Shown here in pieces: positions 27,876 through 37,458 of a stretch of DNA of 64,000 nucleotides. The translations under genes and the position numbers were made by a program. The DNA is taken from contig NZ_SEON01000001.1 in NCBI RefSeq assembly GCF_004152845.1, forward strand, positions 806,001-870,000. Reading direction: 5' to 3'. Position 1 is the first letter of the stretch, and the number at the start of each line of letters is the position of its first letter. This DNA comes from Sphingobium fuliginis (lineage in GTDB: Bacteria > Pseudomonadota > Alphaproteobacteria > Sphingomonadales > Sphingomonadaceae). The notes beneath the pieces were generated by a model, which saw only the letters and a program-made list of their open reading frames with translations, searched no databases and was not told the DNA's origin.

Positions 27876-29042
27876 ATGCAAATCCATCCGCTGATTACCG
27901 ACAGCAAGACTCTCGCCCAATTCTGCGCCCGGATCGCCAAATCGCCCTATATCGCGGTCGATACCGAATTCATGCGCGAAAACAGCTATTGGCCCGATCT
28001 CTGCCTGGTGCAGGTCGCGGACGAGCATGAGGCGGCGGCCATCGACCCCAAGGCGCCCGGCCTCGACCTTTCGCCCCTGCTCGACCTGATGGTCGACAAT
28101 GAGGATGTGCTGAAGGTCTTTCATGCGGGCGGTCAGGATCTGGAGATCATCTACAACCTGACCGGCAAGACCCCCCATCCGATGTTCGACACGCAGATCG
28201 CAGCGATGGCGCTGGGGCTGGGCGAACAGATCGGCTACGGCAATCTGGTCGACGCCTGGCTGGGCGTGCAGCTCGACAAGGGCGCGCGCTTCACCGACTG
28301 GGCGCGCCGGCCGCTCGACAAGCGGCAGATCGATTATGCGATCGGCGACGTCACCTACCTGATCCAGATTTTCCCCAAGATGCTGGAGGAACTGCGCCGG
28401 ACCGGCCGTGGCGACTGGCTGGATCAGGAGATGGAGCGGATCAGCGATCCCTCCAATTATGAGAACAGGCCCGACGAGGCCTGGCAACGCGTCCGCATCG
28501 CCAGCCGCAAGGCCGATGTGCTGGGCCGCCTGAAGGCGCTGGCGGCATGGCGCGAGATGGAGGCGCAGGACAAGAATCTGCCACGCGGCCGCATCGTCAA
28601 GGACGAGACGCTGGCCGACATCGCCAGCCACCCGCCGCGCACGCAGGAGGATCTGGGCAAGGTGCGCGGCCTGTCTGCCACCTGGAAGACCAACGACATC
28701 GGCAATCGGCTGATGCTCGCCCTTGCCGCGCACAAGCCGCTGGCCAAGGAGGAAATGCCGGAGCGCGACCCCAAGCGGCCGGGCCTGGGCAAGGATGGCG
28801 CGCTGGTGGCGGACCTTCTGAAGCTGCTGCTGAAAATCCGTTCGCGCGACATCAATGTCGCCGCGCGCCTCATCGCCCGCAGCGACGACATCGACGCGCT
28901 GGCCGCCGGCGTGCGGGAAGACCTCGCGATCCTGGAAGGCTGGCGCTATGAACAGTTCGGCCGCGATGCGGTCGACCTGGTCGAGGGCCGCCTTGCCTTC
29001 GCGGTCAAGAACGGCCGCCTCAAGATGACCCGCACGCAATAG
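27876..29042 (+). CDS. rnd: Ribonuclease D
   Basis: A 3'-5' exoribonuclease of the DEDD family involved in tRNA 3' maturation. From the ATG at 27876 it has 388 residues. Exo I is AVDTEFMRENSYWP, exo II lies in VFHAGGQDLEIIYN, and exo III contains the tyrosine-type DYAIGDVTYLIQIF. HRDC domains follow (RIASRKADVLGRLKALAAWR). An upstream GTG at 27837 is less likely because the ATG start gives the usual N-terminus MQIHPLITD. A small lipoprotein gene follows 13 bases later. Confidence 0.95.
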   Translation: MQIHPLITDSKTLAQFCARIAKSPYIAVDTEFMRENSYWPDLCLVQVADEHEAAAIDPKAPGLDLSPLLDLMVDNEDVLKVFHAGGQDLEIIYNLTGKTPHPMFDTQIAAMALGLGEQIGYGNLVDAWLGVQLDKGARFTDWARRPLDKRQIDYAIGDVTYLIQIFPKMLEELRRTGRGDWLDQEMERISDPSNYENRPDEAWQRVRIASRKADVLGRLKALAAWREMEAQDKNLPRGRIVKDETLADIASHPPRTQEDLGKVRGLSATWKTNDIGNRLMLALAAHKPLAKEEMPERDPKRPGLGKDGALVADLLKLLLKIRSRDINVAARLIARSDDIDALAAGVREDLAILEGWRYEQFGRDAVDLVEGRLAFAVKNGRLKMTRTQ

Positions 29043-29055
29043 GAGTTCAGGACGG

Positions 29056-29352
29056 ATGCGAACCGCCATGCTCCCCCTTCTCTCCCTGCTTGCCGCCTGC
29101 GCCGGCGCGAACGGCGAAGGCCCCGCCACGCCGCCGCCCACCGCCGAAGGACCATGCCGCGACGAGGGGCTGGACCGCTTCATCGGCCAGACCGCTAGCG
29201 AGGCGACCGGCGCCGAATTGCTCAGGCTTTCAGGCGCGCACACGCTGCGCTGGGGCGCGCCGGGCATGGCGATGACCATGGATTTCCGCCCGGACCGGTT
29301 GACCGTCAGCTATGACGGGAAGATGGCGATCACGACCGCGCGCTGCGGCTGA
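29056..29352 (+). CDS. I78-family peptidase inhibitor-like lipoprotein
   Basis: A 98-residue secreted protein with a lipobox (LLSLLAAC, lipidation at the cysteine). The mature part matches the inhibitor I78 pattern: an N-terminal cysteine, LDRFIGQ, then LRLSGAHTLRWGAPGMAMTM, DFRPDRLTVSYD and a final cysteine (TTARCG). Proteins of this family inhibit serine peptidases of fungi and bacteria or act as periplasmic stress inhibitors. It lies 13 bases behind rnd and may be read from that transcript. Confidence 0.85.
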   Translation: MRTAMLPLLSLLAACAGANGEGPATPPPTAEGPCRDEGLDRFIGQTASEATGAELLRLSGAHTLRWGAPGMAMTMDFRPDRLTVSYDGKMAITTARCG

Positions 29353-29457
29353 GGATCGCAATGGAATAAACCATACCGCACAGCCGTATCCCATCCGGCG
29401 CCGGTCGCGATCCCCCTGATCGCGGGCGGCCAGCCCCACGGGTGGTCCCCAAAGGGC

Positions 29458-29509
29458 GGCGTAGCGGTGGCGCGGGGAGGCAGGCCCCTCCTGGCACCAT
29501 CGCTACGCC
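29458..29509. repeat. Long imperfect hairpin between the I78 gene and the DUF1801 gene
   Basis: GGCGTAGCGGTGG (29458-29470) pairs with CCATCGCTACGCC (29497-29509) with one mismatch. The inner bases (GGGGAGG...CCCCTCC) can extend the stem. It has no T-run on either side, so it is a structured element or degenerate repeat more than a classical terminator. Confidence 0.6.
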
Positions 29510-29561
29510 ATTCCCGTTTCGTTGCGATCCGTTTAGGGTGCCGGGCAAGAGGAGCGGCCCG

Positions 29562-29966
29562 ATGAACGACACTGACTCTCCCTCCGCGCTGATCGACCGG
29601 CGCATCGCGGAACTCAGCGATTGGCGGGGAGAAACGCTTGCCCATGTCCGTGCGCTGATCAGGGAAGCCGATCCGCAGGCGGTAGAAGAATGGAAATGGC
29701 GGGGCGTCCCGGTCTGGTCGCATGGCGGCATCCTCTGCACCGGGGAAAGCTACAAGGCGGTGGTCAAGCTGACCTTCGCGAAGGGCGCTTCGCTGGAGGA
29801 CCCGGCAGGCCTGTTCAACGCCAGCCTGGACGGCAATGTGCGCTGCGCCATCGACATAAGGGAAGGCGAGACAATCGATGCCGACGCGTTCAAGGCGCTG
29901 ATTCGCGCCGCCGGGGCGCTCAACATGAGCAGGCTGAGGAAGAAAAGTCAGATGACATCTGAATAA
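29562..29966 (+). CDS. DUF1801 domain-containing protein
   Basis: A 134-residue cytosolic protein of the DUF1801/YdhG-like fold. The typical segments are RGETLAHVRALIREADPQAV, EEWKWRGVPVWSHGGILCTG and KAVVKLTFAKGASLEDPAGL. Function is unknown. The start at 29562 is preferred: AGAGGAG lies just upstream and the fold begins there. The upstream reading frame to 29442 runs through the hairpin and is unlikely to be translated. Confidence 0.85.
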   Translation: MNDTDSPSALIDRRIAELSDWRGETLAHVRALIREADPQAVEEWKWRGVPVWSHGGILCTGESYKAVVKLTFAKGASLEDPAGLFNASLDGNVRCAIDIREGETIDADAFKALIRAAGALNMSRLRKKSQMTSE

Positions 29967-30023
29967 TGGAAGAGCGGCGCGCCCATAACCAACGGATCAG
30001 ACCACAGCGCCGCCCACGCCCCA

Positions 30024-30722
30024 TCAACATTCCAGCCCGATCAGCGTCCCGCTGCCGATCCGCCCGACATAACGCTTCCCGTCGATCTCCAGCCAGTCGG
30101 GCGTCACTTCCAGCCGCCGCCCCCTGATCGTGGTGCGCAGATGCTCGACGGCAATGCGGTTGCGCGCCACGATGCGCAGCACCGCCAGCCCCTCGCCCCG
30201 CGCCGCCATCATGCTGTAGCGGTCGCCGCGCAGCAGGAAGTGCCAGCTACCGTCCGTCGGCATCCACTCATTGCCGTTCACGACCTGCACCGGCTCGCCA
30301 TCGGGGCCACCCATGCGCACGCTGATGCGGGTCGCGCCATTGCTTCGGCGCGGCGGCGCGAAGATCAGGATCGGCTCCCCCTCCAGCGTCAGCGGGATCG
30401 GCGTGTCCCTCAGCAATTGCGAGCCGCCCATGATCAGCGTCGGCAATTCCGGCGAGAAGGGCAGGCGGTCCCGCGCGAAATGGCGCTGCCGCACGACGGG
30501 ATTGGCATGGAAGCCCTGCACCTGCATCGGCGTCAGGCGCCCTTCCTCCACCAGCCCATGGCAGGTGGGGCAGAGCAGCGTCACCCCATGACTTTCGGGC
30601 AAGCGAAGATAGCGGTAGATGGTCACGCCACAGCGGACGCAGGCGAAACCGCAAGCCTGACGCACTTCGTCCTGCTGCTGCGCGGTCAGTTCTGGCAGCG
30701 ACGGCATCACACGCAAGCCCAT
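30024..30722 (-). CDS. HNH-like zinc-binding protein, function unknown
   Basis: A 232-residue protein. Two CxxC knuckles, CVRC (28-31) and CPTC (51-54) with a following histidine (CPTCHGLVEEGRL), and the histidine in LPESHGVTLL suggest an HNH-nuclease-like or zinc-ribbon fold at the N-terminus. The rest is beta-rich and unrecognised (PIPLTLEGEPILIFAPPRRS, WLEIDGKRYVGRIG). The conserved N of an HNH triad is not clear, so catalysis is uncertain. The start is put at 30722, where AAGGGG lies about 9 nt upstream; an ATG at 30707 is also possible. It has no obvious operon partner. Confidence 0.65.
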   Translation of the reverse strand: MGLRVMPSLPELTAQQQDEVRQACGFACVRCGVTIYRYLRLPESHGVTLLCPTCHGLVEEGRLTPMQVQGFHANPVVRQRHFARDRLPFSPELPTLIMGGSQLLRDTPIPLTLEGEPILIFAPPRRSNGATRISVRMGGPDGEPVQVVNGNEWMPTDGSWHFLLRGDRYSMMAARGEGLAVLRIVARNRIAVEHLRTTIRGRRLEVTPDWLEIDGKRYVGRIGSGTLIGLEC

Positions 30723-30878
30723 GCACGACGACCCCTTGCTCACCTGCCCGCGCCACTGCGGACCGGCGTTCCTCCGGCGTCCTTCCTGCTGGCCGTGGGC
30801 GCTCCAAAGCACCCCTTCTCGCTATTGCACTATCGTTGAAATAAATGCGGACAAGTCAAGAGGCTGTTCACCATTCTC

Positions 30879-31265
30879 CTACCGCTGGGGCAGCAGGTCG
30901 AGATTGCGCGAAGCCGCGATCGCCCGGATGCGGTCCGGCCGCGGCATGGACTTGATCGCGATTTCCGCCATGTCCCCGGCGCTGAACAGTTCCACATTGC
31001 CGACGTTGAAGATGCGCTGGCCCAACGTCTGGGTGATGCGCACGCTGCGGATGCTGGAAAGCGCGATCTCCGTCCGCTGCTTGGCCAGAAGGCCCCGTTC
31101 CAGCAGCACTTCCCGGTCGGAAAGCGCCAGCCGCTCCCCCTTGTGCAACACCCACCACACGCCGATGGCGAGGATGCCGACGACGGAGATCAGCAGGAGG
31201 ATGAACAGGAAGGGATGCGCGCGGAACATCGCGGGATGCTCGTCATACAGCCATGTCTCGCTCAT
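30879..31265 (-). CDS. PH-domain membrane protein (bPH2/YdbS-like)
   Basis: A 128-residue protein with one or two hydrophobic segments near residues 15-40 (FLFILLLISVVGILAIGVWW). A bacterial PH domain follows: RLALSDREVLLERGLLAKQR, IALSSIRSVRITQTLGQRIF and VELFSAGDMAEIAIKSM. The family's role is unknown; such proteins are usually anchored and cytosol-facing. The start at 31265 (MSETWLYDEHPAMF) is the usual family N-terminus. It diverges from the AbrB/Doc module. Confidence 0.85.
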   Translation of the reverse strand: MSETWLYDEHPAMFRAHPFLFILLLISVVGILAIGVWWVLHKGERLALSDREVLLERGLLAKQRTEIALSSIRSVRITQTLGQRIFNVGNVELFSAGDMAEIAIKSMPRPDRIRAIAASRNLDLLPQR

Positions 31266-31332
31266 GCCGGTCCCCTGCGGTTGGTCGTGAGCATTGACCA
31301 TGGACGCCCCGCCGCCGTCAAGGCCGCCGGGC

Positions 31333-31367
31333 TTGCACCGCGGCCGGATAATGGTTATAACATCCGT
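31333..31367 (+). promoter_or_regulatory. Predicted leaderless promoter-operator of the AbrB/Doc module
   Basis: TTGCAC (31333-31338), a 17-base spacer and TATAAC (31356-31361) make a good sigma-70-type promoter. The expected transcription start, about 7 bases after the -10 box, coincides with the antitoxin ATG at 31368, so the message may be leaderless. The -10 lies inside the 8-bp palindrome GTTATAAC (31354-31361), flanked by GGAT and ATCC, a likely site for autorepression by the antitoxin. Confidence 0.6.
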
Positions 31368-31595
31368 ATGAACACACCGCTCAAGATCACGAAGATCGGC
31401 AATTCCGCCGGGGTCATCCTGCCCAAGGAGGTGCTGGCGCATCTCAATGTCGGCGTCGGCGAGACCCTGTCGGTCGTCACCACGCCGCGCGGCATCGAAT
31501 TAAGCGCAGCCGAACCCGATTTCGACGCTCAGATGGCGGCAGCGCGGGAAGTCATGCAGCGCCGCAAACGCGCACTGCGCGAGCTTGCGAAATAA
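31368..31595 (+). CDS. AbrB/MazE-type antitoxin
   Basis: A 75-residue swapped-hairpin AbrB-family protein. The DNA-binding part is LKITKIGNSAGVILPKEVLA, followed by VGVGETLSVVTTPRGIEL. The C-terminal helix is basic (QRRKRALRELAK) and probably wraps the toxin. The ATG at 31368 sits right at the predicted transcription start; no Shine-Dalgarno sequence is visible. The toxin gene starts 4 bases after this stop. Doc toxins are usually paired with Phd-type antitoxins, but AbrB/Doc pairs are known. Confidence 0.9.
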   Translation: MNTPLKITKIGNSAGVILPKEVLAHLNVGVGETLSVVTTPRGIELSAAEPDFDAQMAAAREVMQRRKRALRELAK

Positions 31596-31598
31596 ACC

Positions 31599-31988
31599 AT
31601 GCCCCGCAATTGGGTCTGGATCAGCGCCGAAGTGGCGCTTGCGGCGCATGCCGAACAGTTGGCCGAACATGGCGGCGGTGAAGGCGTGCGCGACTCAGGC
31701 TTGCTGGAAAGCGCCATGGCCCGCCCGCAGAATCTGGCGGCCTATCATGAACCCGATGCGGCGGAACTGGCGGCTGCCTATGCCTATGGCATTGCGCGCA
31801 ACCATCCCTTTGTCGACGGCAACAAGCGCACCGCCGCAGTTGTCAGCGAAACCTTCCTGGCGCTGAACGGCTATGTGCTGACGGCCACCGACGCCGAGTT
31901 GGTAGTAGCCTTCCTGGCTCTCGCGGCCGGAGAACTGAGCGAGGAGGAAACCACCGCCTGGTTTCGGGACCATCTGGCGGCGGAATGA
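31599..31988 (+). CDS. doc: Doc-family (Fic fold) toxin, death on curing
   Basis: A 129-residue Fic-fold protein. The Fic/Doc motif HPFVDGNKRTA (about residues 68-78) keeps the catalytic histidine, the aspartate and the GNKR loop. Doc proteins phosphorylate elongation factor Tu and stop translation. The N-terminus (ISAEVALAAHAEQLAEHGGG, then GLLESAMARPQN) fits the Doc subfamily. It is translated just after its AbrB antitoxin (3-base gap). A dispersed hairpin repeat lies between it and convergent lepA. Confidence 0.92.
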   Translation: MPRNWVWISAEVALAAHAEQLAEHGGGEGVRDSGLLESAMARPQNLAAYHEPDAAELAAAYAYGIARNHPFVDGNKRTAAVVSETFLALNGYVLTATDAELVVAFLALAAGELSEEETTAWFRDHLAAE

Positions 31989-32013
31989 AGTCCCTTTAGT
32001 TCGGGAATAGCGT

Positions 32014-32034
32014 ACTCCTGCACCGGCAGGAGCC

Positions 32035-32039
<5 letters not shown>
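32014..32039. repeat. Dispersed REP-like hairpin, copy 2, between doc and lepA
   Basis: CTCCTGCACCGGCAGGAG is a perfect stem of 7 bp followed by CCTCAG. The minus-strand lepA stop codon lies inside the repeat (32035-32037). It may act as a transcript end for both convergent genes. Confidence 0.7.
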
Positions 32040-33840
<1,801 letters not shown>

Positions 33841-34027
33841 GGCCCGCGCCGATAGCAGCCATTTGAGGGCCTGTCAGCAGGCTCGCACATCCCAGGCCCG
33901 TTAAGGCTATGGCGGTGATAACCGTTCGCATTACTTGCGCGCCCGCGCGGTTGTGCTAGAGCATGGTGCAAATATCGGGGCGCCACAAAATCAAAACGAC
34001 TTCAGCAACTTTCAGGGGTGCATGACA

Positions 34028-34798
34028 ATGCGTGTGTTCGCGAAGTTCGTCGCTGCCGCAGCCGGTCTGGCTGTCGCGGCTTCTCCGGCGATGGCCGCCG
34101 ACAAGGGTTCGTCCGCCCGGCAGCAGCAGGCCAAGAAAACCGCCGAAATTCCTCATTGCACCCGGCGCCTCGGCACGGTGGCCATCGTCGAGCCGGACAA
34201 CCAGTGGTGGCGTGAGCTGAACCTGGGCAGCCCGGAGGCGATCCTCAAGGTGTTCATCCAGCAGTCGGGCTGCTTCGGCATCGTCAACCGCGGCCGCGCC
34301 ATGGCCAGCCGCAATATGGAACGCGCCATGGCGGACTCCGGCGAATTGCAGGCGGGGTCCAATCTGGGCAAGGGCCAGGTGAAGGCGGCGGATTATTATC
34401 TGCAGCCCGACATCGTCTCCTCCAACAAGAATTCAGGCGGCAATGCGCTGGGCGGCATGCTCGGCGGCTTCCTGGGCGGCCGGACCTTCGGCGCGCTGGC
34501 AGGCGGCATTTCGGTCAAGAAGAGCGAGGCCAATGTGACGCTCTCCATCGTCAACGCCCGTACGACCGAGGAAGAGGCGCTGACGGAGGGCTATGCGCGC
34601 AAGTCGGACCTGAGCTTCGGCGGCGGCGGCGGCGCCGGCTGGTGGGGCGGCTTCGCCGCGGCCGGCGGCGGCGGCTACCAGAATACGGAGATCGGGCAGG
34701 TGATCGTGCTCGCCTATCTCGACGCCTATACCAAGCTGGTGACGCAGCTTGGCGGCCTGCCCGCCAATGCGGCCGCAGCGGCGCCCCGCGCACAATAA
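34028..34798 (+). CDS. CsgG/HfaB-like exported protein
   Basis: A 256-residue protein with a cleavable signal peptide (MRVFAKFVAAAAGLAVAASP, cleaved near AMA-AD) and no lipobox cysteine. The mature part resembles CsgG/HfaB: TVAIVEPDNQWWRELNLGSP, FGIVNRGRAMASRNMERAMA, ADYYLQPDIV and TLSIVNARTTEEEALTEGYA. Two glycine-rich stretches (GNALGGMLGGFLGG and GGGGGAGWWGGFAAAGGGGY) are likely to be flexible or membrane-inserting. The start at 34028 leaves 9 bases after AGGGG; the ATG at 34022 is an in-frame alternative. No curli genes are near. A strong terminator follows. Confidence 0.75.
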   Translation: MRVFAKFVAAAAGLAVAASPAMAADKGSSARQQQAKKTAEIPHCTRRLGTVAIVEPDNQWWRELNLGSPEAILKVFIQQSGCFGIVNRGRAMASRNMERAMADSGELQAGSNLGKGQVKAADYYLQPDIVSSNKNSGGNALGGMLGGFLGGRTFGALAGGISVKKSEANVTLSIVNARTTEEEALTEGYARKSDLSFGGGGGAGWWGGFAAAGGGGYQNTEIGQVIVLAYLDAYTKLVTQLGGLPANAAAAAPRAQ

Positions 34799-34818
34799 AG
34801 GACGGTTTTGAAGGGAAG

Positions 34819-34852
34819 GGCGCTGCCGGAGCTTCCGGTGGCGCCTTTTTTT
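34819..34852 (+). terminator. Intrinsic terminator after the CsgG-like gene
   Basis: GGCGCTGCCGGA and TCCGGTGGCGCC pair with two mismatches around a short loop, and seven T residues follow. It ends the rightward transcript of the CsgG-like gene, 20 bases after its stop. Confidence 0.88.
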
Positions 34853-34883
34853 CACTGGTCTCGCCATCCTGCTGCGCGATATT

Positions 34884-35399
34884 CTAGCCTTCCCACGTCC
34901 TGAGCGCCCGTTCATAGCGTTTTGCCGCTGCGTCGCGGGCTTTCTCCAGCGGGTGCCTTTCGGCTTGATGCCGTTTTTCCAGGTCCTGACGCGCGCGCCG
35001 AAGGGCGGCTTCGCGGCGGGCCAGTTGACGGCGCTCTGCTTCCTGCTGCCGGTCGAGAGCCGCCAATGCCTCCTCCGCCGCCTCCAGCGGTGCGCGGTCG
35101 GGGCGGGGCCTGGGCCTGGCCGCGCCGCGCGCCTTCGCCTTTCTGGGGCTTGCGGGCTTCTCTTCGGGCAGCGCGGCGAGATGTTCCGCCATGGAACCGC
35201 GCGGGCGCTTGATGACCTGGCCTGGACGGGCGAGCGGCTCGGCCATGAGGGCCGGATCGGTCACGACCTCCGCCACGCCGCGGGCGAAGAGATTGGCGTC
35301 GGCGCCCCAGGCCTCCAGCGCCGCCTTCTGGCTGGGCGCGGCGACATAGGCGTCGTGAAAGCCGATGGCGGTGCGATAGGTCTTGAGCGCGCGGGGCAT
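34884..35399 (-). CDS. Lysine/arginine- and glutamate-rich coiled-coil protein (TolA-like annotation in sphingomonads)
   Basis: A 171-residue soluble protein. The N-terminal 60 residues form a compact domain (YRTAIGFHDAYVAAPSQKAA, LEAWGADANLFARGVAEVV). A basic-proline linker (KARGAARPRPRPDRAP) leads to a long charged helix (DRQQEAERRQLARREAALRR, LEKRHQAERHPLEKA). Proteins with this layout are often labelled cell-envelope biogenesis TolA in sphingomonads, but no membrane anchor or TolA C-domain is seen. Function unknown. Confidence 0.8.
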   Translation of the reverse strand: MPRALKTYRTAIGFHDAYVAAPSQKAALEAWGADANLFARGVAEVVTDPALMAEPLARPGQVIKRPRGSMAEHLAALPEEKPASPRKAKARGAARPRPRPDRAPLEAAEEALAALDRQQEAERRQLARREAALRRARQDLEKRHQAERHPLEKARDAAAKRYERALRTWEG

Positions 35400-35527
35400 G
35401 GGCGGGAAACGCCCGGGACAGGCGGCCGGCTCCCTGCCGCTACTGGACTCACGCGCGATTCCCTACTAGCCGCTCCCCTGCATGGACCCGCCGTGCGGGG
35501 CGGGCCTTAGATTAGGGACCAGGGTAG

Positions 35528-37048
35528 ATGACCGTCATCAAGACCGCCGATCTGATCGAGAGCGTGGCCGACGCGCTCCAGTTCATCAGCTATTATCATC
35601 CGATGGATTATATCCGCGCGCTGGGCAAAGCCTATGAAGCGGAGGCCAATCCTGCGGCGAAGGACGCCATCGCCCAGATCCTGACCAACAGCCGCATGTG
35701 CGCAGAGGGGCATCGCCCGATCTGCCAGGACACCGGCATCGTCAACGTCTTCATCAAATGGGGCATGGACTGCCGGCTGGACGATAACAGCCGCTCCATG
35801 CAGGAGGTCGTGGATGAAGGCGTGCGCCGCGCCTATCTGAACCCGGAGAACCGCCTGCGCGCCTCGATCCTGAAGGACCCCGCCTTTTCGCGCGTCAATA
35901 CGAAGGACAACACGCCCTGCGTGCTGAATGTCGAGATGGTGCCGGGCGACAAGGTCATCGTCGACGTCGCGGCCAAGGGCGGCGGGTCGGAGAACAAGAC
36001 CAAGTTCAAGATGATGAACCCCAGCGATTCGATCGTCGACTGGGTGCTGGAGATGGTGCCGCAGATGGGCGCGGGCTGGTGCCCGCCCGGCATGCTGGGC
36101 ATCGGCATCGGCGGCACGGCGGAAAAGGCCGTGGCGCTGGCCAAGGAATCGCTGATGGAGCCCATCGACATGGGCGAATTGAAGGCGCGCGGACCGCAGA
36201 ACGAGATCGAGAAGCTGCGCATCGAGATTTTCGACAAGGTCAACGCGCTCGGCATCGGCGCGCAGGGGCTGGGTGGCCTCGCCACCGTGCTGGACGTCAA
36301 GATCTACGACTATCCCTGCCATGCGGCGGGCAAGCCGGTGGCGATGATCCCCAATTGCGCGGCGACCCGCCATGCGCATTTCACGCTCGACGGCTCGGGT
36401 CCCGCCTATCTGGAGGCGCCGAAGATTTCGGAATGGCCGCAGGTCGACTGGAAGCCGAGCAAGGAGGCGATCCGCGTCGACCTCGACACGCTGACGCCGG
36501 AAGTGGTGCAGAGCTGGAAGCATGGCGACCGCCTGCTGCTCAACGGCAAGATGCTGACCGGGCGCGACGCGGCGCACAAGCGCATCCAGGACATGCTGAG
36601 CCGCGGCGAGGAACTGCCGGTCGATTTCAAGGGTCGCGTCATCTATTATGTCGGCCCGGTCGATCCGGTGCGCGACGAGGTGGTGGGCCCGGCCGGTCCG
36701 ACCACGGCGACCCGCATGGACAAGTTCATGGACATGATGCTGGAACAGGGCCTCGCGGCCTGCGTCGGCAAGGCGGAGCGCGGCCCGGCGGCGACCGACA
36801 GCATCGCCAAGCATAAGAGCGCCTATCTGATGGCGGTCGGCGGCGCGGCCTATCTGGTGGCGCGGGCGATCAAGGCGGCCAAAGTAGTCGGCTTCGAAGA
36901 CCTGGGCATGGAGGCGATCTACGAGTTCGATGTGCAGGACATGCCCGTCACCGTCGCCGTCGACAGCGAAGGCCAGAATGTCCACCGTCTCGCCCCGCTG
37001 GTGTGGCAGGAGAAGATCAAGAAAGAAGGCCTTCTCGAAAGGGTGTGA
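35528..37048 (+). CDS. Fumarate hydratase class I (4Fe-4S type)
   Basis: An oxygen-sensitive iron-sulfur fumarase of 506 residues in which the alpha and beta regions are joined. The N-terminal part has GHRPICQDTGIVNVFIKWGM and a cysteine-rich region (DNTPCVLNVEMVPGDKVIVD, AGWCPPGMLGIGIGGTAEKA). The C-terminal part contains TGRDAAHKRIQDML, IYYVGPVDPVRDEVVGPAGP and the TATRMDKFMD segment. This fits the TtdA/TtdB-fused FumA type. It catalyses fumarate to L-malate in the TCA cycle. A DUF559 relic lies just downstream. Confidence 0.95.
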   Translation: MTVIKTADLIESVADALQFISYYHPMDYIRALGKAYEAEANPAAKDAIAQILTNSRMCAEGHRPICQDTGIVNVFIKWGMDCRLDDNSRSMQEVVDEGVRRAYLNPENRLRASILKDPAFSRVNTKDNTPCVLNVEMVPGDKVIVDVAAKGGGSENKTKFKMMNPSDSIVDWVLEMVPQMGAGWCPPGMLGIGIGGTAEKAVALAKESLMEPIDMGELKARGPQNEIEKLRIEIFDKVNALGIGAQGLGGLATVLDVKIYDYPCHAAGKPVAMIPNCAATRHAHFTLDGSGPAYLEAPKISEWPQVDWKPSKEAIRVDLDTLTPEVVQSWKHGDRLLLNGKMLTGRDAAHKRIQDMLSRGEELPVDFKGRVIYYVGPVDPVRDEVVGPAGPTTATRMDKFMDMMLEQGLAACVGKAERGPAATDSIAKHKSAYLMAVGGAAYLVARAIKAAKVVGFEDLGMEAIYEFDVQDMPVTVAVDSEGQNVHRLAPLVWQEKIKKEGLLERV

Positions 37049-37109
37049 GGCTCGCCCGGGTCCTCCCCGTCGGGAGATGGGGAGGGGGACCGTTTGCGAA
37101 GCAGATGGC

Positions 37110-37457
37110 GGCGGGGAATCGGCGCAAGGCAGCCGAATGGAAGGAGCGTCGCGCAGGCGCGGGAATTGCGGCGCGCTTTGCCGCACCCGAAATCGCGCTG
37201 TGAACAGCATCCGGTCGGGCTTTTATGCTGGATTCCACTGCGCCTCTGTCCGGTTGGCGGTGGAGCCGGACAGCTGCTTTCATGACCATGCTGAGCAGAT
37301 GGCGCAGGATGCCCAGCGTGACGCATGGGAGCGTTCTCAGGGGGTTAGGGTGCTCTGGATCAAGGCTCATGACATAATCCGGGATTTCGACGATGTGGCG
37401 CGGCATATTCTGCACCACGGTTGCGCATTTCCCCTCCACCATCCCGGGAAGGACTAG
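37110..37457 (+). pseudogene. Remnant of a DUF559 (Vsr-like endonuclease) gene
   Basis: Two reading frames hold parts of one DUF559 protein. The first, up to about 37219, gives SVAQARELRR, then after an internal deletion EQHPVG. The second continues from about 37221 as FYAGFHCASVRLAVEPDS and then HDHAEQMAQDAQRDAWERSQ GVRVL. Together they read like the usual HPVGPYVADFHCA-LVVE-DG-H--DA-RD-WL-AQG, with a frameshift at about 37220. The catalytic-site motif VE-DG has become VEPDS. This is therefore decaying rather than a working nuclease gene. Confidence 0.6.
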
Positions 37458-37458
37458 G

